Shown here: positions 54,394 to 63,272 of the stretch, piece by piece
How the letters are laid out: each line of letters starts with the position of its first letter
Position numbering within the stretch: the first letter of the stretch is position 1
Source: Rhizobiales bacterium PAR1
GTDB taxonomy: Bacteria > Pseudomonadota > Alphaproteobacteria > Rhizobiales > Beijerinckiaceae
Length of the DNA: 64,000 nt
Assembly (NCBI GenBank): GCA_002256205.1
Contig: NKIW01000006.1
Location: forward strand, 62,001-126,000
Direction of reading: 5' to 3'
Translations under genes and position numbers: made by a program
The notes under the pieces: generated by a model
What the model saw: only the letters and a program-made list of their open reading frames with translations
Told to the model about the DNA's origin: nothing
Database searches by the model: none

Positions 54394-55194
54394 ATGGCGC
54401 CGCGAGTTCTAACCATTGCCAACCAAAAGGGCGGGGTGGGCAAGACGACGACCGCGATCAACCTGGGCACAGCGCTTGCCGCGATCGGCGAACGGGTTCT
54501 TCTTGTTGATCTCGATCCTCAAGGGAATGCCTCGACGGGCCTGGGCGTTGAGATGCGTGCACGCAAGCTCTCAACCTACGACGTTCTTCTTGGCGACGCG
54601 GCCATTGCCGATGCTGCTGTTCCGACGGATGTTCCCCGCGTCTCGATTGTGCCGGCGACGATGGATCTTCTCGGCGCGGAAATTACGCTCGCGGCTCAGA
54701 AGGACCGGACACACCGGCTGAAGAACGCCATTCTTGCGATGACCGATGCGCAAGGCAACTCGCCTTATACCTATGTTCTGATTGATTGCCCGCCCTCCCT
54801 CAATCTGCTGACGATCAACGCGATGGCTGCGGCGGATGGTGTGCTGGTTCCGCTTCAGTGTGAATTCTTTGCACTTGAAGGATTGAGCCAACTCCTCAAG
54901 ACGGTTGAGCAGGTTCGCGCTGGCGTGAATCCGGACCTTGAGATCCATGGTGTCGTCCTGACGATGTTCGATCCGCGGAACAATCTCGCCAATCAAGTCA
55001 TCCGGGATGTGCGCCAGTTTCTGGGCCCAAAAGTCTTCGAGACCGTTATTCCGCGGAATGTACGCGTTTCGGAGGCGCCGTCGTACGGTAAGCCAGTACT
55101 GCTTTATGATCTCAAGTGTGCGGGCAGTCAGGCTTATCTCAAGCTGGCATCCGAGATTATCCAGCGCGAGCGCTTGCTTCAGGCAGCTGAATAA
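54394..55194 (+). CDS. parA: Chromosome partitioning protein ParA
   Basis: 266-aa deviant Walker ATPase. KGGVGKTTTAINLG carries the signature Lys of the ParA class; the switch DLDPQGNASTGLG and IDCPPSLNLLT follow. It drives origin segregation with ParB-parS. 79 bp downstream of rsmG and 14 bp before parB. Confidence 0.97.
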   Translation: MAPRVLTIANQKGGVGKTTTAINLGTALAAIGERVLLVDLDPQGNASTGLGVEMRARKLSTYDVLLGDAAIADAAVPTDVPRVSIVPATMDLLGAEITLAAQKDRTHRLKNAILAMTDAQGNSPYTYVLIDCPPSLNLLTINAMAAADGVLVPLQCEFFALEGLSQLLKTVEQVRAGVNPDLEIHGVVLTMFDPRNNLANQVIRDVRQFLGPKVFETVIPRNVRVSEAPSYGKPVLLYDLKCAGSQAYLKLASEIIQRERLLQAAE

Positions 55195-55208
55195 GAAAGG
55201 GGAGGCAC

Positions 55209-56108
55209 ATGGCTGAAGAAAATCCAAGGATGCGCCTCGGGCGCGGCCTCGCTGCCCTTCTGGGGGACGTCGGGAACGAGGAGGCAGCGGAGAACCGCAA
55301 CCGTGCGCAACGGCGCGTGCCGATTGAATTTCTGCGTGCCAATCCGCTGAATCCGCGTCAGACTTTTCCGGAAGCCGAACTTGAGGAACTCACGGCTTCG
55401 ATTCGAGAACGTGACATTATTCAGCCGATTATCGTTCGCGGTGTTACTGGTGTCGCTGATGCCTTCGAAATCATTGCCGGTGAGCGACGCTGGCGCGCGG
55501 CGCAGCGTGCTGGCCTCCGGGACGTTCCGGTCGTTATTGTCGAAGCTGACGATAGGCAAGCGCTCGAATTCGCAATCATCGAAAATATTCAGCGTGCCGA
55601 CCTCAACCCGCTCGATGAAGCGCGTGGCTATGAAAACCTTGTCGCACAGTTCGGGTATACCCAGAACGACCTTGCGAAGGTGATGGGCAAGAGCCGGAGC
55701 CATGTCGCCAATACTCTGAGGCTTTCGCGTTTACCAGATGGGGTCAAGGAGAAGGTGGCCGCCGGTGCTCTGTCGGCGGGCCATGCACGCGCTTTGCTCG
55801 CGGTGTCCGATCCGGACCTTGTGGCACGCCGGGTTGTTGATCAGGGCCTCACGGTTCGTGATGTCGAACGGATTGCTCAACGCGAAGCGGAAGCCCCTGA
55901 TGAGGCCTTGGCGAAGCCGAAGAAGCCCGCGATCAGGGATGCGGACACGATTGCGCTTGAGCGCCGGCTGTCTGAGATTCTTGGCTTGGAAGTCTCCGTC
56001 GAACACAAGGGCGACAAGGGTGGCACGGTCCGGATCAAATATCGGACACTGGAGCAGCTTGAAGCCTTGAGCCATCAACTCGCGCAGGCTGGCTCAACGG
56101 CGGCGTGA
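55209..56108 (+). CDS. parB: Chromosome partitioning protein ParB
   Basis: 299-aa CTP-dependent DNA clamp. The N-terminal ParA-interacting segment LGRGLAALLGD is typical; the CTP-binding ParB boxes are NPLNPRQTF and GERRWRAAQRAGL, the helix-turn-helix is around YTQNDLAKVMGKSRSHVANTLRL, and the C-terminal dimer domain ends the protein. AAAGGGGAGG is its ribosome site. Its last 15 bp overlap the convergent holA 3' end. Confidence 0.97.
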   Translation: MAEENPRMRLGRGLAALLGDVGNEEAAENRNRAQRRVPIEFLRANPLNPRQTFPEAELEELTASIRERDIIQPIIVRGVTGVADAFEIIAGERRWRAAQRAGLRDVPVVIVEADDRQALEFAIIENIQRADLNPLDEARGYENLVAQFGYTQNDLAKVMGKSRSHVANTLRLSRLPDGVKEKVAAGALSAGHARALLAVSDPDLVARRVVDQGLTVRDVERIAQREAEAPDEALAKPKKPAIRDADTIALERRLSEILGLEVSVEHKGDKGGTVRIKYRTLEQLEALSHQLAQAGSTAA

Positions 56109-57110
56109 GGCCAACGCAATAGACCAAAGGGCCCGCACGGCAACTGTCTCTTCGAGAGCAGGGGTTCTGCGGGTCTGTTCCTGAGCTGTCGCCAGTGTAT
56201 CGATGGCTTTTAGCAGCATGGGCAACTCCCAACGCGACACCTGACTACGTATCCGGTCTTGCCGTCGAAAAAAGATTCGCTCGTTACGCATGGCAGTATC
56301 GAGTGAACCATTCTGCTTTGATAAAGCCAGTCGTTTCAGAAGGATAGCGTGATTCAAAGCAAGGGCAACGAGACCTGACGCATTGATTCCTTCCCGAAAC
56401 GATCGCAGAGCCACCGCTTCGATTTCCTCGAGTTTACCCTCGAACGCCCGATCGATCGGTTCGCTACCGGCTTGATCGGAAGAATCCATGATCATGGCAT
56501 CAATATCGGCGACATCGATCGCGATCTGGCCACGGCAATAGAGAATGAGTTTCTCGATTTCCATTTCCGAGAGCGCGAAGTCGGCGCCCAGAAGATCAGC
56601 GAGATAGGCCCGTGCAACCGGCGTGATTGACAGTCCGGCTGCCTTGGCCTGGCTGTCGATCAGATCCTGCAAGTCTTGTCGTGATGGCGGATAGCAGGCG
56701 ATCGCAGCGCCATGGCTGGACTGTTCGAGCGCGACACGCAAGGGTGATGTCTTGGCAAGGTCGTCCGCCTGAAAAATGACGGTGGAATCGAGTGGCGGAA
56801 CTTCAAGGAGCGGCTGCCATGCGGCCTTTTGCAGTTTACCGGCATGCGAGACCAGAATCACCCGTTTGCCGCCGAACATCGCGATAGCGTTGGCTTCATC
56901 CAGCAGTCGACCCGGATCGGCGTTGATCGTCTCGGCTTCCAGATCAAGCAGGCTCAAGCTGTCCGCATCCGGTCCCAGCAAGGTTGCCGCCATGGCACGG
57001 ACGCGCGTGCGGATGGACCCTTCATCTGGTCCGTGAACCAGAATCAGCGGCGTCGTCTTGCAGCCTGAGGCCACGAAGCGCGTGATATCGCCGGGCCGAA
57101 TTGTCGCCAT
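56094..57110 (-). CDS. holA: DNA polymerase III delta subunit
   Basis: 338-aa clamp-loader subunit that opens the beta clamp. Recognised by LILVHGPDEGSIRTRVRAM at the N-terminus, SLLDLEAETINADPGRLLDEANAIAMFGGKRVILV, and the domain III segment GSEPIDRAFEGKLEEIEAV. It overlaps parB tail-to-tail and follows lptE by 12 bp. Confidence 0.9.
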   Translation of the reverse strand: MATIRPGDITRFVASGCKTTPLILVHGPDEGSIRTRVRAMAATLLGPDADSLSLLDLEAETINADPGRLLDEANAIAMFGGKRVILVSHAGKLQKAAWQPLLEVPPLDSTVIFQADDLAKTSPLRVALEQSSHGAAIACYPPSRQDLQDLIDSQAKAAGLSITPVARAYLADLLGADFALSEMEIEKLILYCRGQIAIDVADIDAMIMDSSDQAGSEPIDRAFEGKLEEIEAVALRSFREGINASGLVALALNHAILLKRLALSKQNGSLDTAMRNERIFFRRQDRIRSQVSRWELPMLLKAIDTLATAQEQTRRTPALEETVAVRALWSIALASRRR

Positions 57111-57122
57111 CGGCGTGCCGGA

Positions 57123-57725
57123 TCAGTTTTCGTCGCCGGGTTCGCGGGCCGGAGCATCAGGATCAGGGGCTGAAAGCTCAGGCACGCCCGCCGCGCCGGA
57201 GGCGGCTTCGCGCGCGAGGGCGGTGGTCACAATGATTCGCAGGCGTTCCGCGAGAGATTTTGCGACACGTTCCTCGGCGTCGCGCTCGGCGCGCAGGGTC
57301 GCAAAACGCATCTGTGAACGATCGAACGATGCGGAGGCGAAGGTCTTGCCTGAGGTCTTGATCTTACCACCCTGCTGCTGATCGACCAGCACGTAAACAG
57401 CCTCAATCTGAAGCGTGGCGATTTGCGCGCGACCTGTCGAAGCATCGATGATGCTGGATGCCTTCGATTGCTGCGTCTTGATCTTGAGGAGATAGCGGCT
57501 GTTGCGAACCGGCGCGGCGCCGCCGGTCAGCAGGAAATCCAGCTCGGACTTCAATTGATAGCCGAGGTAGCCCTCGATGCGATCAACGGTGACTTCGCCC
57601 AGCTGTGCCGAGGTCGCGCTTTGGCCATTGGCAAGACGCGGCCCATGAACCGGCTGCAGGCAGCCCCCGAGGAAGCCAGTCACAAGAGCGGCTCCTGCCA
57701 GGCGGATTAGCGTCGATCCGATCAT
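57123..57725 (-). CDS. lptE: LPS assembly lipoprotein LptE
   Basis: 200-aa outer-membrane lipoprotein. The signal peptide ends in lipobox LGGC (LVTGFLGGC), giving a lipidated Cys at about residue 22. The rest fits the LptE/RlpB fold, and the leuS-lptE-holA order is conserved in proteobacteria. It plugs LptD. A Pro/Glu/Asp-rich tail (PELSAPDPDAPAREPGDEN) is a lineage-specific feature. Start at 57725. Confidence 0.88.
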   Translation of the reverse strand: MIGSTLIRLAGAALVTGFLGGCLQPVHGPRLANGQSATSAQLGEVTVDRIEGYLGYQLKSELDFLLTGGAAPVRNSRYLLKIKTQQSKASSIIDASTGRAQIATLQIEAVYVLVDQQQGGKIKTSGKTFASASFDRSQMRFATLRAERDAEERVAKSLAERLRIIVTTALAREAASGAAGVPELSAPDPDAPAREPGDEN

Positions 57726-57800
57726 ACCCGGTTCCCTCTGGTTCCCTGCGACACGGCGCGGGGTCTTCTGTTCTTGCGCGACGGTTTGCACCGGGGCGCT

Positions 57801-60425
57801 TCAGACGACAATATTGACGATCCGCTTGGGGACCACAATCACCTTGCGGATCTCCTTGCCCTCGAGAAGCGCCGTGACCTTGGCATCAGCGCGAACCAGC
57901 GCTTCTACCTCGGCAGGATTCGCATCGGTCGGCACATCGATGTCACCGCGCTTCTTGCCGTTGATCTGGATCGGCAGGGAGATCGACGCCTCGACGACCA
58001 GCGCCGGATCGGCCACTGGCCAATCCGCGTTGGCGATGAGACCGGTGCACCCGAGTTCAGTCCAGCATTCCTCGGCCAGATGCGGCATCATCGGCGCAAA
58101 GAGCTGCACCATAACGCGTACGGCATCGCGGATCGCAGGGCCCGCGCTCGCGTCCTTCAGCAAATCGGCGAGTGAAGCGGAAATCACGTTCGAGAGGTCG
58201 TGAATATGCGCGATACAGCGATTGAATCGGAGGCGTTCCAAATCGTCGCCTACCGCCATGATCGCCTTGTGGGCCGCTTTGGTGACCGGATGCACCGTCG
58301 AACCGAGTGGTCCATCCGGCAACTCCGCAGCCTCGCCGACAAGACGCCAGACCTTCTGCACAAAACGCGACGCACCTTGAACACCGTCCTCGGACCAGAT
58401 GACGTCACGTTCGGGGGGCGAATCCGACAGCATGAACCAGCGGGCGGTATCCGCACCATAGCTCTCGATGATGTCATCGGGGTCAACGACGTTCTTCTTC
58501 GACTTCGACATTTTCTCGATCGAGCCGATGGCAGCGGGCGCTCCGGTCGCGATTTCAACCGCCTTGCGCTCGCCGTCGGTGCTGTCAATGCGCACCTCGA
58601 CCGGCGCGAGCCATGCACCGCTGCCGGACTTGTAGGTCTCGTGCACGACCATGCCTTGCGTGAAGAGGCCGGCGAAGGGCTCCTTCAGCGACGCGTGGCC
58701 GGTGATCGTCATCGCGCGGGTGAAGAAGCGCGAATAGAGCAGGTGCAGAATCGCGTGCTCGATGCCGCCGATGTACTGATCCACCGGCAGCCATTTCGCG
58801 ATGGCGGCAGGTGTTGTCGGGTCTTCGGTGTTGAACGGGTCCGTGAAGCGGGCGAAATACCACGAGGAATCGACGAAGGTGTCCATCGTATCGGTTTCAC
58901 GACGCGCCTTCTTACCGCAGGACGGGCAGTTCACGTGCTTCCAGGTTGGATGGCGATCCAGCGGATTGCCTGGCACATCAAAAGTCACATCTTCCGGCAG
59001 AACGACCGGCAGATCCTGCTTCGGTACCGGAACGGTGCCACAGTCATCACAATGAATGACCGGGATCGGGCAGCCCCAATAGCGCTGACGTGAAACACCC
59101 CAATCGCGCAGGCGGAAGTTCACCTTACGCTGCCCAACTGGCTTGTTCCCCAACGATTCGGCTTCGAAACGCTTGGCCATGGCTTCCTTGGCGGCATCCA
59201 CCGTGAGGCCATCGAGGAAGCCGGAGTTGAACAGCACGCCGTCATCCACCGTTGGTGGGTTCTTGCGGTCGAAGGCGGCATTGGCCTCGGCGTCGCTCTG
59301 GTTTGTCGGGCGGACCACCGGGATGATTGGCAGGTCATAGGCGATCGCGAAATCATAGTCGCGCTGGTCATGCGCCGGGCAGCCGAAGATCGCGCCGGTG
59401 CCGTAATCCATGAGGATGAAGTTCGCGACATAAACCGGGACTTCGCGGTTCGGGTCCAGCGGGTGCTTCGCGCGGATACCGGTATCATAGCCCTTCTTCT
59501 CCGCCGTATCGACGGTGGCCTGCGAGGTACCCATGCGGCGGCATTCGTCGAGGAACGCAGCAAGCTTGGCGTCCTTCGCCCCGGCGGCCTTTGCCAGCGG
59601 ATGATCTGCCGCGACCGCCATGAAGCTCGCGCCGAAGAGCGTATCCGGGCGGGTCGTGTAGATCTCGAGCTCCGAGAAGCCTTCCGGCGCCGTGGCGGTG
59701 TTGAGCTGCCAGCGCAGCATCAGACCTTCCGAGCGGCCGATCCAGTTCGCCTGCATCAGGCGCACTTTTTCCGGCCAGCGGGTGAGGCTGTCGAGCGCCG
59801 AGAGCAGCTCGTCGGAGTAATCTGAAATTTTCAGGAACCACTGCGTCAATTCGCGCTGTTCAACGAGCGCGCCGGAGCGCCAGCCGCGCCCGTCGATGAC
59901 CTGCTCGTTGGCGAGCACAGTATGATCGACTGGGTCCCAGTTGACCTTGGAGGTCTTGCGCGTGACGAGCCCGGCCTTGAGGAAGTCGAGGAACATCCGC
60001 TGCTGGTGCTTGTAGTACTTCGGATCGCAGGTCGCGAATTCGCGCGCCCAATCGAGGCTGAGGCCCATCGACTTGAGCTGGGTTTTCATCGTCGCGATGT
60101 TGGCGTAGGTCCAGGTGCCGGGGTGGCTCTTCTTTTCCATCGCCGCGTTTTCCGCCGGCATGCCGAAGGCGTCCCAACCCATGGGGTGAAGCACAGCGTG
60201 GCCCTTGGCGCGGCGATAGCGGGCGACGACATCACCCATCGCGTAGTTGCGCACATGGCCCATGTGGATGCGGCCCGAGGGATAGGGGAACATCTCGAGG
60301 ACATAGTATTTCGGGCGCGGATCATCCGTTTTCGTTTCGAAGACTTTCCCCGTCTCCCACACCTTTTGCCAGCGTGTCTCAGCTTCGCGGAAATTGTAAC
60401 GGCGAGTCGGGGTGTTGTCGCGCAT
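57801..60425 (-). CDS. leuS: Leucine--tRNA ligase
   Basis: 874-aa class I synthetase of standard length. HIGH motif: [33 protein letters not shown]; editing domain includes [12 protein letters not shown]; zinc-site cysteines in [10 protein letters not shown] and [11 protein letters not shown]. It begins [24 protein letters not shown]. Confidence 0.97.
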   Translation of the reverse strand: MRDNTPTRRYNFREAETRWQKVWETGKVFETKTDDPRPKYYVLEMFPYPSGRIHMGHVRNYAMGDVVARYRRAKGHAVLHPMGWDAFGMPAENAAMEKKSHPGTWTYANIATMKTQLKSMGLSLDWAREFATCDPKYYKHQQRMFLDFLKAGLVTRKTSKVNWDPVDHTVLANEQVIDGRGWRSGALVEQRELTQWFLKISDYSDELLSALDSLTRWPEKVRLMQANWIGRSEGLMLRWQLNTATAPEGFSELEIYTTRPDTLFGASFMAVAADHPLAKAAGAKDAKLAAFLDECRRMGTSQATVDTAEKKGYDTGIRAKHPLDPNREVPVYVANFILMDYGTGAIFGCPAHDQRDYDFAIAYDLPIIPVVRPTNQSDAEANAAFDRKNPPTVDDGVLFNSGFLDGLTVDAAKEAMAKRFEAESLGNKPVGQRKVNFRLRDWGVSRQRYWGCPIPVIHCDDCGTVPVPKQDLPVVLPEDVTFDVPGNPLDRHPTWKHVNCPSCGKKARRETDTMDTFVDSSWYFARFTDPFNTEDPTTPAAIAKWLPVDQYIGGIEHAILHLLYSRFFTRAMTITGHASLKEPFAGLFTQGMVVHETYKSGSGAWLAPVEVRIDSTDGERKAVEIATGAPAAIGSIEKMSKSKKNVVDPDDIIESYGADTARWFMLSDSPPERDVIWSEDGVQGASRFVQKVWRLVGEAAELPDGPLGSTVHPVTKAAHKAIMAVGDDLERLRFNRCIAHIHDLSNVISASLADLLKDASAGPAIRDAVRVMVQLFAPMMPHLAEECWTELGCTGLIANADWPVADPALVVEASISLPIQINGKKRGDIDVPTDANPAEVEALVRADAKVTALLEGKEIRKVIVVPKRIVNIVV

Positions 60426-60666
60426 GGGACTATCGGTCTCGGTGTAGAATCGGGCGCCAGCTGGCGCATCAATTGCAGGATTTGGGCTTCGGAAAATCTA
60501 TGCCGTCACCGTGCCGGCAAATCACCGGCCTGCCACGGCAAATTCGTTTGGGTATGGACATCATTCCGCCTTGGCGGTCAACGGAGATTCATGTCTAAGA
60601 CCAGACCAATGCGGCGGTTGAGCGGCAAATTCTGGCGTATCGGCGGGAATTAGGCAGGAGAGCACC
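60426..60666. other. Intergenic region between leuS and the YggS-type gene
   Basis: 241 bp between divergent genes. It contains the 14-bp palindrome GCGCCAGCTGGCGC (60454-60467) close to the leuS start and an imperfect stem (CCGTGCCGG/CCGGCC, about 60509-60530). No confident promoter was resolved. Confidence 0.4.
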
Positions 60667-61371
60667 ATGAGCGAGCAGATCACCAGCGCGAAGGACGTGG
60701 CGGAAAACCTCGCTGAGGTGCGCGCCAGCATTGCCCGCTCGGAGGCAGATTATGGCCGCAAGGTGGGCTCGGTGACCCTGGTGGCTGTTTCCAAAACCAA
60801 GTCTGCCGAAGAAATCGCTCCGGCGCTCGACTCGGGACAGCGGATTTTCGGTGAGAACCGCGTGCAGGAGGCTGGCGAGAAATGGCCTGGGCTTCGTGCG
60901 CGGTTTGACGGCGTCGAACTGCACCTCATTGGCCCGCTCCAGACCAACAAGGTCAAGGAGGCGGTAGCACTCTTCGACGTGATCGAGACGGTGGATCGCG
61001 AGTCGCTCGTGGTCGCGCTGGCGAAGGAGATTACAAAGATCGGCAAACACCCGCGCCTTTTCGTGCAGGTCAATACCGGCGCAGAACCGCAGAAAGCTGG
61101 TATCCTGTCGGAGGAAGCCGACGCCTTCATCCGCCTTTGTCGTGAGACTCACGGCCTGACGATTTCTGGCCTGATGTGCATCCCGCCGGTCGAGGAGCCG
61201 CCCTCGGCGCATTTCGCGTTGCTTGGCAAGATCGCGCGGCGCAACGGGATCGACGTGCTCTCCATGGGTATGAGCGCGGATTACGATGAAGCGATCCAGC
61301 TCGGCGCAACGCATGTGCGCATTGGTTCAGCGATCTTTGGAGCGCGCCCGGCGCATCGGGCACACGGTTGA
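60667..61371 (+). CDS. YggS family pyridoxal phosphate homeostasis protein
   Basis: 234-aa PLP-binding TIM-barrel protein (PLPBP). The PLP Lys is in LVAVSKTKSAEE; FGENRVQEAGEKW, LHLIGPLQTNKVKEAV and SMGMSADYDEAIQLGATHVRIGSAIFGAR are family signatures. AGGAGAG precedes the ATG. It regulates free PLP and amino-acid metabolism; no catalysis is established. Confidence 0.94.
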   Translation: MSEQITSAKDVAENLAEVRASIARSEADYGRKVGSVTLVAVSKTKSAEEIAPALDSGQRIFGENRVQEAGEKWPGLRARFDGVELHLIGPLQTNKVKEAVALFDVIETVDRESLVVALAKEITKIGKHPRLFVQVNTGAEPQKAGILSEEADAFIRLCRETHGLTISGLMCIPPVEEPPSAHFALLGKIARRNGIDVLSMGMSADYDEAIQLGATHVRIGSAIFGARPAHRAHG

Positions 61372-61377
61372 CCGAAT

Positions 61378-61920
61378 TTAGCGCACGATAATCCGCGTTT
61401 TTGGCGAGAGCTTTGCCAGAATAAAGCCGATTCTTCGCTTTTCGACCGCGATACAACCCGCGGTGGGACCGAGGTTTTCGCGCGTCAGATGGAAGAAGAT
61501 CGCGCTGCCGCGACCCTGCCGGCGCGGCACGCGATTCCAGTCGAGTTCGAGCACGATGTCGTAGAGGTGATCCTCGCGCATCATGTCCTCGTGGCTCGCG
61601 GCATAGGGCTTCCTGACGAGCCGGTTGTAGTTCCGGTCGCCGGGGACTTCGCACCAGCCATCGCCCTTGCGGATCGGGCGAAGCGGGATGCCTGTGATCG
61701 GTGGAAGATGGCGATCCCGCCGCCAGAAGCCACGCACGGCGCGCATCGTTCCTGCTGGCGTACCCCCGTCGCCTTCGCGTTTTCCATGAACGACGCCGCT
61801 GCGGCCGATCCGGCAGGGCACGCTGACCATGCCAAACCGCAGACGCGCGTGATGTGGAATACGCCCATTCGCCCCAAAGCCGGTCCGATCGACATGCAGG
61901 ATGGTGAGACTCTGTCGCAT
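61378..61920 (-). CDS. L,D-transpeptidase (YkuD) family protein
   Basis: 180-aa protein with the YkuD catalytic segment HLTRENLGPTAGCIAVEKR, where Cys is the nucleophile. No clear signal peptide is visible from the ATG at 61920 (GAGAGG four bases upstream), though the family usually acts in the periplasm on peptidoglycan; a longer frame to 61974 does not add one. Convergent with the YggS-type gene. Confidence 0.82.
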   Translation of the reverse strand: MRQSLTILHVDRTGFGANGRIPHHARLRFGMVSVPCRIGRSGVVHGKREGDGGTPAGTMRAVRGFWRRDRHLPPITGIPLRPIRKGDGWCEVPGDRNYNRLVRKPYAASHEDMMREDHLYDIVLELDWNRVPRRQGRGSAIFFHLTRENLGPTAGCIAVEKRRIGFILAKLSPKTRIIVR

Positions 61921-62104
61921 CGATCCTCTCCAACCCTCAAGCGCATAACACAATACTGTGAGAGAGGGCGCCAAGCCCTTTCAAACCCGGATGGAGCTTG
62001 CCATTTTCCCGCGATTCGGCGCAACCTGAACTTCTCTTGCTGCTTGGTGCAGGAAGCGTTTATGGCGTAGCCTGCGGCCCGACAGCGTAAGAACGGAACG
62101 ATCC

Positions 62105-62791
62105 ATGAGCAATGTCCGGAAGATTCTCGTCTGTGACGACGATAGCGAATTGCGTAGCGCGCTCGTCGAGCAGCTCCGGCTCTACGACGAGTTCCAGATC
62201 AAGGAGGCGGAAGCCGCAACACCTGCGATCCAGCTTGCCAAGAACGATCATTTCGATCTCCTGATCATGGACGTCGGCCTGCCCGATATTGATGGCCGCG
62301 AGGCCGTGAAAATCCTGCGCAAAAGCGGTTTCCGCAGCCCGGTCATCATGCTCACAGCGCAGGATGGCGAGGCGGATACGATCCTCGGCCTTGAAGCCGG
62401 CGCAAATGATTACGTGACAAAGCCCTTCCGCTTTGCCGTGTTGCTGGCGCGTATCCGGGCGCACCTGAGACAGCATGAAGCGAGCGATGACGCGATTTTC
62501 ACCATTGGCCCCTACAGCTTCCGCCCCGGCGCCAAGCTGCTGGTGACCGATAAGGGTTCGAAAATCCGCCTGACCGAAAAGGAAACCGCGATCCTGCGTT
62601 TTCTCTACCGGGCCGGACAGCGCGTCATCGGTCGCGATGTCCTGTTGCAGGAGGTCTGGGGTTATAATTCGAACGTCACCACGCACACGCTCGAAACGCA
62701 TATCTATCGCCTGCGCCAGAAGATCGAGGTTGATCCGGGCCGCGCGAAAATTCTTGTCACCGAGAGCGGTGGTTATAAGCTCATTCCATAG
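62105..62791 (+). CDS. cenR: OmpR-family response regulator (CenR-like)
   Basis: 228-aa response regulator. The receiver domain (about residues 5-120) begins ILVCDDDSELRSAL; the phospho-acceptor Asp is in LLIMDVGLPD, with Thr in MLTAQDG and Lys in YVTKPFRF. The winged-helix output domain (about 130-228) has LTEKETAILRFLYRAG and THTLETHIYRLRQKIE. The sequence type and the neighbouring xthA resemble CenR, an envelope regulator in alphaproteobacteria; the partner kinase CenK is not in view. The symbol is by resemblance. Confidence 0.78.
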   Translation: MSNVRKILVCDDDSELRSALVEQLRLYDEFQIKEAEAATPAIQLAKNDHFDLLIMDVGLPDIDGREAVKILRKSGFRSPVIMLTAQDGEADTILGLEAGANDYVTKPFRFAVLLARIRAHLRQHEASDDAIFTIGPYSFRPGAKLLVTDKGSKIRLTEKETAILRFLYRAGQRVIGRDVLLQEVWGYNSNVTTHTLETHIYRLRQKIEVDPGRAKILVTESGGYKLIP

Positions 62792-62828
62792 GGTATCGCC
62801 GAAAGGCGCGGGGGGAATTCTGACAGTC

Positions 62829-63272
62829 ATGCGGCTCGATGATGTCATCGATCTTCTCAGGGCGTTGCCGCTTTTCCGGAATGTCGATCCGGAAGCCCTG
62901 CGGTTGCTTGCCTTCTCCGCCGTGCGCCGGCAGCTTCGCGCGGGCGATATCCTGTTCCGACGCGGGGATGCCGCCGAGGGCGGTTATCTCGTGATTTCCG
63001 GCGAGATCGTGCTCGATCAGGGGGACAATGGTGCGCCCTCGTCGCTGGTTTTCGGGCCGGGGACACTCATCGGGCAGATGGCGCTGTTCACGCTGCTTCA
63101 GCGCCCCGCGACGGCGATTGCGCGCGATGCCTCGGCGGTGCTGGTGTTCACGCGCGAGCTGATGCTGAAGGTTCTCGACGCGCATCCCCGCGCTGCCGTT
63201 CAACTGAAGGAAGCGCTGGCCCGCGAGGTCCGCGATTTTGCCGACAGGACGCGTCGCGCCGCTTCCAATTAA
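62829..63272 (+). CDS. Cyclic nucleotide-binding domain protein (no DNA-binding domain)
   Basis: 147-aa Crp/Fnr-type cNMP-binding barrel: LPLFRNVDPEALRLLAFSA, LFRRGDAAEGGYLVISGEIVL and FGPGTLIGQMALFTLLQRPATAIARDASAVLVFTREL. The glycine/Glu pattern of the phosphate cassette is altered (IGQMALF...RPATAIA), so cNMP binding is doubtful. It ends before any helix-turn-helix. It follows the CenR-like gene by 37 bp and may act with it. The ribosome site is weak for ATG 62829; a CTG at 62820 is possible. The stop overlaps the convergent xthA stop. Confidence 0.8.
   Translation: MRLDDVIDLLRALPLFRNVDPEALRLLAFSAVRRQLRAGDILFRRGDAAEGGYLVISGEIVLDQGDNGAPSSLVFGPGTLIGQMALFTLLQRPATAIARDASAVLVFTRELMLKVLDAHPRAAVQLKEALAREVRDFADRTRRAASN

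Noticed and set aside
60454-60467. 14-bp palindrome GCGCCAGCTGGCGC near the leuS start
   Set aside because: Common GC-rich palindrome, single copy seen, no linked regulator; recorded only as part of the spacer.
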